Position numbers and translations under genes: made by a program. The notes under the pieces are model-generated. The model did no database searches. It was not told where the DNA came from and saw only the letters and a program-made list of their open reading frames with translations. A stretch of DNA of 40,616 nucleotides from contig CAKZOK010000156.1 of NCBI GenBank assembly GCA_937136415.1, positions 1-40,616 of the forward strand, given 5' to 3'. This DNA comes from an uncultured Cytophagales bacterium (GTDB lineage Bacteria > Bacteroidota > Bacteroidia > Cytophagales > Bernardetiaceae). Shown piece after piece: positions 19,094 through 27,176 of this stretch (position 1 is its first letter; each line of letters starts with the position of its first letter).

Positions 19094-19425
19094 TGTTATA
19101 AAAATTAGAGTGAGGTAAATTTGTTTGTTTGGTAAATAGATGCACCACTTCACAAAATTCCACACAAAAATTTTTATTTTTTTTCATTTAAAGGATAAAC
19201 GAAAAACTTGCACAAAAAAAAATACCTCTTTCTTATCTCAAGTTTCCTGTACTTAAACGAAAACTATCATTGATGGAAAAAGGTACTTTTTTGCAAGTAA
19301 TGAGAAAGGTATAAAATTAAAGTACACCTATATAACTGAATTGGATTTGAAAAAGTTTCTTTTTTAGAAAAAATTTTTTAGCAATTACTAAAAAACTAAT
19401 CATTGATAGTTAATCACTAATCACT
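19094..19425. other. Intergenic region with a long imperfect inverted repeat
   Basis: These 332 bp lie between the flippase stop and the VWA lipoprotein start, both genes on the minus strand. The arms 19206-19232 (ACTTGCAC...ATACCTCTTTC) and 19276-19298 (GAAAAAGGTAC...TTGCAAGT) are imperfect reverse complements about 43 nt apart. A further GAGAAAGGTAT at 19302-19312 resembles the same arm. It could be a flippase 3' structure or a degraded repeat element. No gene is seen. Confidence 0.4.
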
Positions 19426-20997
19426 CTATTTCCTCAACTTCCTAAAAGTTCGATATTCCACCAAAACAGTAATTACCAAAAACAAAATAAGCAATCCATT
19501 TTGAATCAAATGCTTTTGCCAAAACCCTGTCCATTCTATACTCAAACAAATAAAAATAAGTGTTGTAGAAATAATTAAATACAAAATCATTTTCAAAATA
19601 GGATAAGGAATTGGTTGGTACTTTCTGCCCAAAAGATAACACAAACTAGCCATCACAAAATAACACGAAAAAGTAGCTATCGCACTACCAAAATATCCAT
19701 AAAAAGGAATCAGAATAAAATTAAAACTAATCGTAATTATTGCACCTGCAAGGCTTATCCAAAGCCCAAAATGTGTACGGTCAGAAACCTTAAACCAAAC
19801 AGAAAAATTGTAATATAATCCCAAGCAAATATTTGCTAAAAGTAGAATTGGAACAATAAAAAGTCCTTCGTGATATTCTTTATTTCTAATAAAAATATTG
19901 GCTATCCATTCCATATTCAGACTTACGCCAAGCATCATCAAAACACAAACAATCGTAAAAAAATGAGTGATGGTAGCAAATGTTTTGGGCGAATCTTTCT
20001 GACTAGCTTGTGAGAAAAAAAATGGCTCTGCACCATATTTGAACGCCTGAACTGCCAAAGTAATAAAAATAGAAAGTTTGTAACACGCCGAATAAATCCC
20101 CACTGCGTCCATCGGAGTTTTGCCTTCATAAAAATTATCAGGAAGCCATTTTTGTAATAATGTTCTGTCCATAACTTCATTGATTGAATAAGCAATTCCT
20201 GCAAAAAGCAAAGGATAAGCATATTTTATCATCGGCTTAAAACTCTGCCAATGTGTTTTCCAATTAAAGGCAAAATGAAAATCCTTAAATTCTTTCCAAA
20301 GCAAAGGAATTACAGAAGAATTGGCAATCAGATTAGCTAAAAAAACATATCCCAAACCAATTTCTGGTTCATAAATCAGTTTTGCATACTCTTGAAAAAA
20401 CAAAAATTGAGTTCCTTCTGCACTATGTTTACAAAAATAAAGAAAGAAAAAATTGAGAAAAACTGTCAGAATAATGACCGTCATTCGCAACGAAGCAAAC
20501 TTTATTGCTTTTCCTTCGGCTCTAAGTCGTGCATACGGAATCGCTACCACAGCATCAATGGCAATAATACAAGCAAACCATTTTACAAATTGTGCATTGT
20601 CAGGATATTCTAAAAAGGTAGCTATCGGCTGGGCAAAAAACCACATCAAAGCACTAAAAATAAGAGAAGTAAACAAGACCGAACTCAACGGCAGATTATA
20701 AAACTCTCCATTTTTTAATTTCTTTTCTTCGTCATTTTTGGCTATAAAACGAAAATAAGTTGTTTCCATTCCGTGCGTATAAATCACGTTGAGAAGGGCA
20801 GCATAAGCATAAAAAACCGAAACACCTCCATATTCATCAGGCAAGAAAATATCTGTATGAAAAGGAGTCAGTAAATAATTTAATAACCTACCAATTATTC
20901 CAGTAAGTCCGTAAATGGCTGTTTGAGAAAGAAATTTTTTGTACAACTTGCTTTTTGTTTGATATAGGGTTTTCTTATAAAAAAAGAAAAATGCCAT
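19426..20997 (-). CDS. Polysaccharide flippase of the Wzx/MATE-like (MOP) superfamily
   Basis: A 523-residue integral membrane protein with about 12-14 hydrophobic segments. The N-terminal signature FLSQTAIYGLTGIIGRLLNYLLTP and the following DEYGGVSVFYAYAALL match Bacteroidota lipopolysaccharide/oligosaccharide flippases, which move undecaprenol-linked sugar units to the periplasmic face. No glycosyltransferase or polymerase gene is adjacent, so it lies outside a normal O-antigen cluster. The ATG at 20997 lies within a palindromic repeat core (20990-21024), which puts a hairpin across the translation start; the N-terminal MAFFFFYKKTLYQTK may therefore be partly repeat-derived. A later start inside that segment is possible. 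Confidence 0.87.
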   Translation of the reverse strand: MAFFFFYKKTLYQTKSKLYKKFLSQTAIYGLTGIIGRLLNYLLTPFHTDIFLPDEYGGVSVFYAYAALLNVIYTHGMETTYFRFIAKNDEEKKLKNGEFYNLPLSSVLFTSLIFSALMWFFAQPIATFLEYPDNAQFVKWFACIIAIDAVVAIPYARLRAEGKAIKFASLRMTVIILTVFLNFFFLYFCKHSAEGTQFLFFQEYAKLIYEPEIGLGYVFLANLIANSSVIPLLWKEFKDFHFAFNWKTHWQSFKPMIKYAYPLLFAGIAYSINEVMDRTLLQKWLPDNFYEGKTPMDAVGIYSACYKLSIFITLAVQAFKYGAEPFFFSQASQKDSPKTFATITHFFTIVCVLMMLGVSLNMEWIANIFIRNKEYHEGLFIVPILLLANICLGLYYNFSVWFKVSDRTHFGLWISLAGAIITISFNFILIPFYGYFGSAIATFSCYFVMASLCYLLGRKYQPIPYPILKMILYLIISTTLIFICLSIEWTGFWQKHLIQNGLLILFLVITVLVEYRTFRKLRK

Positions 20998-21024
20998 TGT
21001 TGGTGTTTTAGCGACACCAACAAC
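20990..21024 (+). repeat. Family-1 repeat core, hairpin over the flippase start codon
   Basis: Reads AATGCC, then TTGTTGGTGT (20997-21006), loop TTTAGCG, then ACACCAACAA (21014-21023), a 10-bp perfect stem. The same core is found in the full elements at 25658-25798 and 33771-33916. The loop here lacks five bases compared with those copies. The terminal repeats of the full element are not recognisable here, so this is a core-only or decayed copy. Confidence 0.65.
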
Positions 21025-21293
21025 AACGCTTTGAAAATAGACCTTTACAACCTAAAAACGAACATATGTTTTTTACAAGAAAGCCTTGTTGTTTGATATT
21101 AAAATCAAAATTACTTCAAAATAAAGGATTATCAAATTTCTATTCTCTTGTATTTAAACCCTAAGGGTCTTAAAGACCCTTAGGATTTGAAAAGCACATT
21201 TTTAATTAACGAATTTTACAAAAATCAATTTGTAATTATTTGGTATATTTTCACACAAATCATATTATTTAATTAATTCTCAAAATACACACA
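20998..21293. other. Divergent promoter region of flippase and prolyl oligopeptidase genes
   Basis: These 296 bp hold the family-1 core hairpin (20990-21024) and the CCTAAGGGTCT palindrome (21160-21184). Both divergent genes must have their promoters here. I found no exact TAnnTTTG element with a well-placed TTG. Confidence 0.4.
21160..21184. repeat. Perfect palindromic hairpin, REP-like
   Basis: CCTAAGGGTCT (21160-21170) and AGACCCTTAGG (21174-21184) form an 11-bp perfect stem with a 3-nt loop. It is 110 bp upstream of the prolyl oligopeptidase start and much richer in G+C than its surroundings. No T-run follows, so it is not an ordinary terminator; an interspersed palindromic repeat or a protein-binding site is more likely. 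Only one copy is in the window. Confidence 0.55.
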
Positions 21294-23447
21294 ATGAAAA
21301 AACTCATTTTACCATTGTCCATTGCTGCAACTTTACTTTCGGCTTGTGGAACAGAAAAAAAAGTAGTGGAAGAAGAAACAACACCTATTGTTTTTGAATA
21401 CCCAGAAACAAAAAAAGATAGTACAACAGATACCTATTTCGAAACAAATGTTTTAGACCCTTATCGTTGGTTGGAAGACGACCGAAGTGCCGAAACTGAA
21501 AGTTGGGTAAAAGCTCAAAACAATGTTACTTTTGATTATTTAAAATCTATTCCTTATCGTGAAGAACTCAAAAATCAGTTAGAAAAGGTTTGGAATTATG
21601 AAAAATTATCAAGACCATTTAAGGAAGGAAATTATACTTATTTTTATAAAAATGATGGATTACAAAATCAATACGTTGTTTATCGTAAAAAAGAAGGCGA
21701 AGATAAAGACGATGTATTCTTAGACCCAAATACATTTTCAGATGATGGAACAGTTTCGATGGCAGGACTTAATTTTTCGAAAGACGGAAGCCGTGCAGCT
21801 TATCTTATTTCGGAAGGTGGAAGTGATTGGAGAAAAATCCTTGTCATTGATACAGAAAGCAAAGAAGCTATCGAAGACACTCTCAAAAATGTAAAATTTA
21901 GTGGTGTAAGTTGGAAAGGAAACGACGGTTTTTATTATTCTAGCTACGACAAACCAGAAGGAAGTGAGCTTTCTGCAAAAACAGACCAACACAAGCTTTA
22001 TTTCCACAAAGTAGGAACACCTCAAAGTGAAGACAAAGTTATTTTTGGAGCAACTGCCGAGCAAAAACACAGGTACGTAAGTGGATATTTGACAGAAGAT
22101 GAAAACTATTTATTGATTTCGGGAAGTAATGCTACTTCTGGCAACAAATTGTTTATGAAAGATTTATCAAAGACAAATTCTCCTTTGATTACCATTGTTG
22201 ATAACGAAGATAGTGATACGTATTTGATGGATAGCGATGATTCAAAATTTTATTTGGTTACAAATCTTGATGCCCCAAATAAAAAAGTAGTGATGGCAGA
22301 TATTTCAAATCCAACACCTAAAAATTGGAAAGATGTAATTCCTCATACTGAAAATGTTTTGAGTGCTTCGTCTGGTGGTGGTTATTTGTTTGCTACTTAC
22401 ATGGTTGATGCCATTTCGAAAGTAATTCAGTACGATATGGACGGAAAAGAAATTAGAGAAATAAAATTACCAGGTGTGGGTAGTGCAGGTGGTTTTGGTG
22501 GAAAAAAAGAAGACAAAAACATGTATTTTTCATTCACTAATTACAATACACCAAGTAGCATTTATAAATTTGATGCAGAAACTGGCGAGTACAAATCGTA
22601 TTGGAAACCTTCTATTGATTTTAATTCTGATAATTATGAATCAAAACAGGTTTTTTATCCTTCGAAAGATGGAACAAAAATTCCGATGATTATTACCTAC
22701 AAAAAAGGAACAGAATTAAACGGCAAAAACCCAACTATTTTGTATGGTTATGGAGGGTTTAATATTAGTCTGACTCCTAGTTTTAGTATAATTAATTCCG
22801 TTTGGTTGGAACAAGGAGGCATTTATGCTGTGGCAAACCTTAGAGGTGGAGGCGAGTATGGAAAAGAGTGGCACGATGCAGGAACACAAATGAAAAAGCA
22901 AAATGTTTTTGATGATTTTATTGCTGCTGCCGAATTTTTGATTAGTAGCAACTATACTTCTAGCGATTATCTAGCCATAAAAGGAGGTTCAAATGGTGGG
23001 CTTTTGGTAGGTGCGACAATGACACAACGCCCAGAGCTTATGAAGGTTGCCATTCCTGCTGTGGGAGTTTTGGATATGCTTCGTTATCATACCTTTACGG
23101 CTGGTGCTGGTTGGGCGTATGATTACGGAACTTCGGAACAAAGCAAAGAAATGTTTGATTATTTGAAGGGGTACTCTCCTGTTCATAATGTAAAAGAAGG
23201 CACTTCTTATCCTGCTACACTTGTTATTACTGGCGACCATGATGATAGAGTTGTTCCTGCTCATTCGTTTAAATTTGCAGCCGAATTGCAAGACAAACAC
23301 AAAGGAAATAATCCTGTAATGATTCGTATCGGAGTCGATGCAGGACACGGAGCAGGAAAACCAACAAGCAAAATTATTGAAGAAAATGCTGATATTTTTG
23401 CTTTTACACTTCACAATATGGGATTCAAAACGCTTCCTAAAAAATAA
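21294..23447 (+). CDS. Prolyl oligopeptidase (S9A), predicted lipoprotein
   Basis: A serine peptidase cutting after proline in short peptides. The N-terminus MKKLILPLSIAATLLSACG is a lipoprotein signal with Cys18, so the enzyme is membrane-anchored and periplasmic. An acidic linker leads into the conserved N-terminal fold segment (DPYRWLEDDRSAET), a seven-bladed propeller and the alpha/beta hydrolase. Catalytic residues are Ser566 in KGGSNGGLL, an Asp in GDHDDRVVP (646-654) and His685 in AGHGAGKPTSK. The 717-residue length is right for the family. The gene ends at a strong terminator shared with the convergent Rpn-like gene. Confidence 0.94.
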   Translation: MKKLILPLSIAATLLSACGTEKKVVEEETTPIVFEYPETKKDSTTDTYFETNVLDPYRWLEDDRSAETESWVKAQNNVTFDYLKSIPYREELKNQLEKVWNYEKLSRPFKEGNYTYFYKNDGLQNQYVVYRKKEGEDKDDVFLDPNTFSDDGTVSMAGLNFSKDGSRAAYLISEGGSDWRKILVIDTESKEAIEDTLKNVKFSGVSWKGNDGFYYSSYDKPEGSELSAKTDQHKLYFHKVGTPQSEDKVIFGATAEQKHRYVSGYLTEDENYLLISGSNATSGNKLFMKDLSKTNSPLITIVDNEDSDTYLMDSDDSKFYLVTNLDAPNKKVVMADISNPTPKNWKDVIPHTENVLSASSGGGYLFATYMVDAISKVIQYDMDGKEIREIKLPGVGSAGGFGGKKEDKNMYFSFTNYNTPSSIYKFDAETGEYKSYWKPSIDFNSDNYESKQVFYPSKDGTKIPMIITYKKGTELNGKNPTILYGYGGFNISLTPSFSIINSVWLEQGGIYAVANLRGGGEYGKEWHDAGTQMKKQNVFDDFIAAAEFLISSNYTSSDYLAIKGGSNGGLLVGATMTQRPELMKVAIPAVGVLDMLRYHTFTAGAGWAYDYGTSEQSKEMFDYLKGYSPVHNVKEGTSYPATLVITGDHDDRVVPAHSFKFAAELQDKHKGNNPVMIRIGVDAGHGAGKPTSKIIEENADIFAFTLHNMGFKTLPKK

Positions 23448-23472
23448 TAAAAAGACAAATTTTGATTAATTA

Positions 23473-23508
23473 AAAATGGTTTCAAATAGCAATATTTGAA
23501 ACCATTTT
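23473..23508. terminator. Bidirectional terminator, 16-bp stem with GCAA loop
   Basis: AAAATGGTTTCAAATA (23473-23488) and TATTTGAAACCATTTT (23493-23508) pair perfectly with a GCAA tetraloop. T-rich stretches follow on both strands (ATTTTTTT on plus, TTAATTAATC on minus). It serves both convergent genes and overlaps the last two bases of the minus-strand gene's stop codon. Confidence 0.88.
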
Positions 23509-24472
23509 ATTTTTTTATTGAATTAGCTATTTTTTGTATTTCTTCAATAGAAAGTTTAGTTATTTTGCTTATTGTTTCAAAAGAAAGTCCTTGTAATATA
23601 GCTTCTTTAGTAATTTCTAGACTTCTTTCTTCTTTCCCTATCTCTTTTCCTATCTCTTTTCCTATCTCTTTTCCTATCTCTTTTCCTATCTCTTTTCCTA
23701 TCTCTTTTCCTATTTCCTCTCCCATTTCCCTTGCTGTATCAATTACATTTTTAACATCTCTATATGCTTTCAAACTGTCTTCATAAGCTCCCCTTTCTTT
23801 TTTATTGAATTTGGCAATTTCAGCAGTTTTGAAAACCTTATCAAAAATACGTTCTTCTAATGCAACAGGACGGTTTTGAAAACGTTGCAAATCTCGTATT
23901 ATATAAAACCACTTATCCTCCATTGTTTCTAATTCATGCTCTTCTTTATTAAAGAGAGGAATATGAATTTGCACGTAAGTTAGTTTATCATAAAAAATTT
24001 CTTTTGTATCAATGTTCACCAACTTTGCCGTAGTTTTGACAGGTGTATTTTTAGCTATTTTTTCCTTTTTGCTTGAATACGAATTATCATCAATCAAAAA
24101 ATCTAAAATAGAAATCGTATAAACAGCCTTTAATTCAAAATTCCAATCTCCAGTTATTGCTTGTTCTTGAATTGGAAACGTAGAATAAAAAATAGTTCGC
24201 TCTTTAAAGTATTTCTGTCTTGCTTTTTGCAATTCTACAATAAATTTTTCGCCTTTTTTATTTTCACAATAGACATCATAAACCACCTTTCTATCTATTT
24301 CTGAATGTCCAATATGTTCAGTTTTGAGGTAAGTAAGATGAGTAATTTCAGTTTCTTTTGGCAAAATAGCATTCAAAAAATCAACTAATAAGTCTTTGTT
24401 TGTTTCTGAACCAAATAATTTTTTGAAACCAAAATCAGTAAATGGATTTAAGTATTTTTCTTTTGTCGACAT
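23507..24472 (-). CDS. Rpn-family / PD-(D/E)XK nuclease-type protein
   Basis: A 321-residue protein. Its N-terminus (YLNPFTDFGFKKLFGSETNKDLLVDFLN) is the signature of the Rpn/YhgA-like and PDDEXK_2 family, annotated either as recombination-promoting nuclease or PD-(D/E)XK transposase. The nuclease core is visible as YDVYCENKKGEKFIVELQKA (about 84-103), with the Asp and the ExQ form of the catalytic motif usual here. The C-terminus carries six perfect GKEI repeats encoded by a 12-bp tandem repeat, then a helical tail (SFETISKITKLSIEEIQKIA). The family is often scattered in many copies per genome. Whether it is active cannot be seen. Confidence 0.87.
   Translation of the reverse strand: MSTKEKYLNPFTDFGFKKLFGSETNKDLLVDFLNAILPKETEITHLTYLKTEHIGHSEIDRKVVYDVYCENKKGEKFIVELQKARQKYFKERTIFYSTFPIQEQAITGDWNFELKAVYTISILDFLIDDNSYSSKKEKIAKNTPVKTTAKLVNIDTKEIFYDKLTYVQIHIPLFNKEEHELETMEDKWFYIIRDLQRFQNRPVALEERIFDKVFKTAEIAKFNKKERGAYEDSLKAYRDVKNVIDTAREMGEEIGKEIGKEIGKEIGKEIGKEIGKEIGKEERSLEITKEAILQGLSFETISKITKLSIEEIQKIANSIKK
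23640..23711 (-). repeat. In-frame 12-bp coding tandem repeat (6 perfect units)
   Basis: Six identical copies of TATCTCTTTTCC on the plus strand encode GKEI on the minus strand. Degenerate units (GEEI, GKEE) flank them, so the array was longer and is eroding at its edges. Each unit is a multiple of three, so gain or loss of copies changes protein length without breaking the frame. The predicted product is a charged helical spacer between nuclease and tail. Confidence 0.92.
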
Positions 24473-24839
24473 GATTGAGTTTTTTTTGAAGCAAGATTAA
24501 AATAAATCTGGTTCTATATGATTTTAGTTGTAAAGACTGTTTTTTGATTTTGTCTAAGTCAGACCTTTGGTACAGACTTAGACAAAGTAAGTCTTTTTCA
24601 GAACTCTAAATGCTGATTTTAAACTGGTCAGATTTTCAGTACAGACCAATTTAAAATATAAGTTTACAACCAAATTCATAAAGAATCATAAATCTATTCT
24701 AAATTTACGAATTAAATAACAAATTATCGTCTGAGTTTTTAAAAACTAAGGAATAGGAATTAAACAAACTGCCTTTTTACAACCCCAACTAATTGATAGT
24801 CAGAAATTTATGTTCGTAATTTTTAATTCGCAATCTATA
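24473..24839. other. Intergenic region carrying family-2 repeat copy 1
   Basis: This is 367 bp without a gene, between the Rpn-like start and the CREST gene stop. It contains the twin-hairpin element (24545-24662), a 14-bp palindrome AGTTTTTAAAAACT (24734-24747) and an 18-base segment at 24813-24830 whose reverse complement recurs at 37571-37588. Confidence 0.6.
24545..24662 (+). repeat. Family-2 twin-hairpin element, copy 1
   Basis: Two hairpins in tandem. Hairpin 1: 24549-24560 pairs with 24575-24586, 12 perfect pairs (TTGTCTAAGTC side), loop AGACCTTTGGTACA. Hairpin 2: 24616-24629 pairs with 24644-24657, 13 of 14 pairs, loop AGATTTTCAGTACA. The loops match at 10 of 14 positions while the stems differ in sequence. 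The reverse complement of 27347-27467 aligns along the whole length, with the same linker (AAAGTAAG...CTTTTT, TAAATGCT). Confidence 0.8.
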
Positions 24840-25619
24840 TTAACGAGGACTATTAATTATTTTTTTTACCAAAAATAAATAACTAATTATAGAATGAACA
24901 GCCAAAGAACCAAATATATGCCATAAAAAATGAGTTCCCATTGGAAAATAAATATTCGAAATCGCAGTATCATCTATTGTACGAAAAAAAATAGCAACAC
25001 AAAAAAATAATACTCCTATCAAAACTTTGTCTTTGAAAAGCCACTTTGTCTTTTTTAAATAAAAAATAATTGGCAATAAAATAACAAGAGCCAATGAAGT
25101 ATATTCTATCAAGTTTTTTATTGGACGAGGAAGAAAAGGAACAAAATCTAAAGAAAACATCAATACAAAAGGAAAAAGAACAAGTACAAGCATGATAAGC
25201 CAATGAACTCCTAGCTTTCTAAAAAAATAAACGACTCCACTAACTCCCAAAATAAAAATAGGTATCCAATCCATCAAAAGCCATATCTCATGGCTACGTG
25301 TTCCATGATAAATTGTTCCTCCAATATAACCAATAAACAAAGTAATTAGAAAATAAGAAATAAAACGATAGTTATGAAAATGAGGATAAATTTTGATTGC
25401 CCAATAGATGATAATGAAAAGAAATAACAAATTACTAACTGTATTAAAGGGTTCGACGGGTAATCGTCCTAAAATAGTTTCTTGATAAATAGGCCCTGAA
25501 TCTCCTACGAGAGGTCTAGTCAAATTTTGAAGTAACATAGAAATAACAAAATAGAAAAGATGATAAATTAGAAAAAACACAAAAAAATAAACACTATTTT
25601 TGACAATAGTGTTTACCAT
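24840..25619 (-). CDS. CREST-superfamily membrane protein, alkaline ceramidase-like
   Basis: A 259-residue protein with about seven hydrophobic segments. The zinc-site pattern of the CREST group (alkaline ceramidases, PAQR receptors, Per1) is visible. It consists of EPFNTVSNL at 56-64, IYHGTRSHEIWLLMDWIP at 103-120 (His105, Ser109, Asp117) and a C-terminal THFLWH at 229-234 (His230, His234). Family members hydrolyse amide bonds of lipids in the membrane. Since many Bacteroidota make sphingolipids, a ceramide-like substrate is plausible but is inference. No sphingolipid gene is adjacent. It is a single gene; a MITE-like element begins 39 bp upstream of its start codon. Confidence 0.66.
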   Translation of the reverse strand: MVNTIVKNSVYFFVFFLIYHLFYFVISMLLQNLTRPLVGDSGPIYQETILGRLPVEPFNTVSNLLFLFIIIYWAIKIYPHFHNYRFISYFLITLFIGYIGGTIYHGTRSHEIWLLMDWIPIFILGVSGVVYFFRKLGVHWLIMLVLVLFPFVLMFSLDFVPFLPRPIKNLIEYTSLALVILLPIIFYLKKTKWLFKDKVLIGVLFFCVAIFFRTIDDTAISNIYFPMGTHFLWHIFGSLAVHSIISYLFLVKKIINSPR

Positions 25620-25657
25620 AAAGTTAGATAAATAAACTCTAATTTAAACTAACTTTC

Positions 25658-25798
25658 GTGATATTCTAAAAAGTATGATAGAGTATTTAGTTGTTGGTGT
25701 CGCTATGCTAAAACACCAAGAACGGCATTGTAAAAGATTTTTAATTGACTAATTTTGCAATATTTTTTGATAAAAATCATACTTTATCGAAGACCACC
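25658..25798 (-). mobile_element. Family-1 MITE-like element, complete copy
   Basis: This 141-bp element has terminal inverted repeats. GTGATATTCTAAAAAGTATG... begins at 25658, and its partner, read on the minus strand from 25798, begins GGTGGTCTTCGATAAAGTAT. A central hairpin lies at 25690-25700/25713-25723 with one mismatch. It aligns with the reverse complement of 33771-33916; over the first 101 positions I count 84 identical with no gap. Flanks CTAACTTTC (25649-25657) and CTAGTTTTT (25799-25807) agree at 6 of 9, possibly a decayed duplication. It carries no ORF, lies upstream of the CREST gene and ends 7 bp before the M20 stop codon. Confidence 0.78.
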
Positions 25799-25805
25799 CT
25801 AGTTT

Positions 25806-27176
25806 TTATTTTTCCTCAAACAAATCCAAAGCTGATTGTACCATCACTTTTACACCTGTTTGGATAGATGGTTTTGGGACAGGAGCATAAAAAGGAGAGT
25901 GCAGAGAAGGCAATGGTTTGCCTGTTTTTTTGCTTTCTTCAATTTTTTCAGGCTCTACCACTCCTAACCAAAACAAACAAATTGGTACGTTTTCGGCAGT
26001 GCGCCCAAAACGGCTAAAATCCTCTCCTCCCATAACTGGTTCTACTTCTATTACATTTTCAGTTCCTATAATTTTTTTGGCAGAAATGGCTACTTTTTCG
26101 GTAAGTTTTGGGTCGTTGATGGTTGCTGGTGTTGGATTTCCATCAATTTCTATAATAGGCATTTTTTCTATTCCTGCTGCCATGGCATAGCCTTTTGCCA
26201 TTCTTTTTATAGATGCCAATGTATGATTTCTGACCTCATCTGTATAAGAACGAAGTGTAAGTTGAAGCTCTGCACGGTCTGAAATAATATTATGTTTTGT
26301 TCCTGAATGGAAAGAACCAACTGTTACAACGGCTGCATCAGTAGGCGAAGTTTCTCTACTAACAATCGTCTGAAAACCCAAAATCATTTGAGATGCCAAA
26401 ACGATTGGGTCTTTTGTTGTGTGTGGATATGCGCCGTGTCCTCCTTCTCCAAAAACCGTAATATTTACCATATCTACATTTGCAAGAGCAGCATTTTTAC
26501 AATATCCGATTGTTCCATGAGGCAAATTTGCATTTGTATGAAGAGCAAGAGCATAATCAGGAGTTCCAAATTTTTTGTATAATTCTGCTTCTACCATTGC
26601 TTTTGCACCACTTCCTACCTCTTCGGCTGGCTGGGCTACCAAAATTAGAGTTCCTTTCCACGTATCTTTTAAGTTTGCCATCGTTTGAGCCACTCCAATC
26701 AAAACAGTCATGTGCATATCGTGTCCACAAGCGTGCATTACTGCAACCTCATTTCCATCTAAATCTGTTCGCTTCATTGTACTTGCATACGATAATCCTG
26801 TTTTTTCTTCAACTGGTAAAGCGTCCATATCAGCACGAATCAAAATTGTTTTGCCTTTTCCATTTTTCATAGTTGCTACTACTCCATAATCTCCAAATTT
26901 TTCGGTTACTTCATAGCCTAATTTTTTGAGTTCCGAAGCCATTTTTTTAGACGTTTCTTCTTCCTGTTCTGAAAGCTCTGGATTTTGATGCAGATAAGTA
27001 TAAAGCTCAATGAGCGAAGGCGTATTTTTTTCTAATTGATTATCTATTGTATTTTTTATTTTATCTAGTGTTTGAGTTTGCATTATGTTAGTATTTTTTT
27101 GAGCAAATAAGCCAACAGAATTACCAAAAAGGTAAGTCAATAAGCTAATAACAAATAAAGTAGAGCGCATCATCAT
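25806..27176 (-). CDS. M20-family metallo-amidohydrolase, exported
   Basis: Hydrolyses N-acyl amino acids or similar amides (hippurate hydrolase / N-acyl-L-amino acid amidohydrolase group) using a dimetal site. The 456 residues include a signal peptide (hydrophobic core 7-25, ending GLFAQ). The M20 motifs follow: RADMDALPVEEKTG (114-127), HACGHDMH (148-155), AEEVGSGA (184-191) and GGEDFSRF near the C-terminus. Export is unusual compared with cytoplasmic family members but frequent in Bacteroidota. Three consecutive ATG codons open the gene; any could be used. The substrate is not predictable from sequence. Confidence 0.9.
   Translation of the reverse strand: MMMRSTLFVISLLTYLFGNSVGLFAQKNTNIMQTQTLDKIKNTIDNQLEKNTPSLIELYTYLHQNPELSEQEEETSKKMASELKKLGYEVTEKFGDYGVVATMKNGKGKTILIRADMDALPVEEKTGLSYASTMKRTDLDGNEVAVMHACGHDMHMTVLIGVAQTMANLKDTWKGTLILVAQPAEEVGSGAKAMVEAELYKKFGTPDYALALHTNANLPHGTIGYCKNAALANVDMVNITVFGEGGHGAYPHTTKDPIVLASQMILGFQTIVSRETSPTDAAVVTVGSFHSGTKHNIISDRAELQLTLRSYTDEVRNHTLASIKRMAKGYAMAAGIEKMPIIEIDGNPTPATINDPKLTEKVAISAKKIIGTENVIEVEPVMGGEDFSRFGRTAENVPICLFWLGVVEPEKIEESKKTGKPLPSLHSPFYAPVPKPSIQTGVKVMVQSALDLFEEK

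Noticed and set aside
19094..19165. N-terminal extension of the VWA protein
   Set aside because: It would bury the lipoprotein signal 24 residues inside; the start at 19093 is much better.
22989..23414. Minus-strand ORF of 141 codons opposite the prolyl oligopeptidase
   Set aside because: The plus-strand frame holds all catalytic motifs; the antisense frame has none.
23640..23711. Possible CRISPR-like array because of the regular repeats
   Set aside because: Units are only 12 bp, directly adjacent without spacers, and in frame within a coding sequence.
23496..23786. Plus-strand ORF with repeated FPIS residues
   Set aside because: It is the antisense reading of the GKEI tandem repeat of the Rpn-like gene.
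24734..24747. AGTTTTTAAAAACT palindrome as an operator
   Set aside because: A 14-bp A/T palindrome is expected by chance in DNA of this composition.
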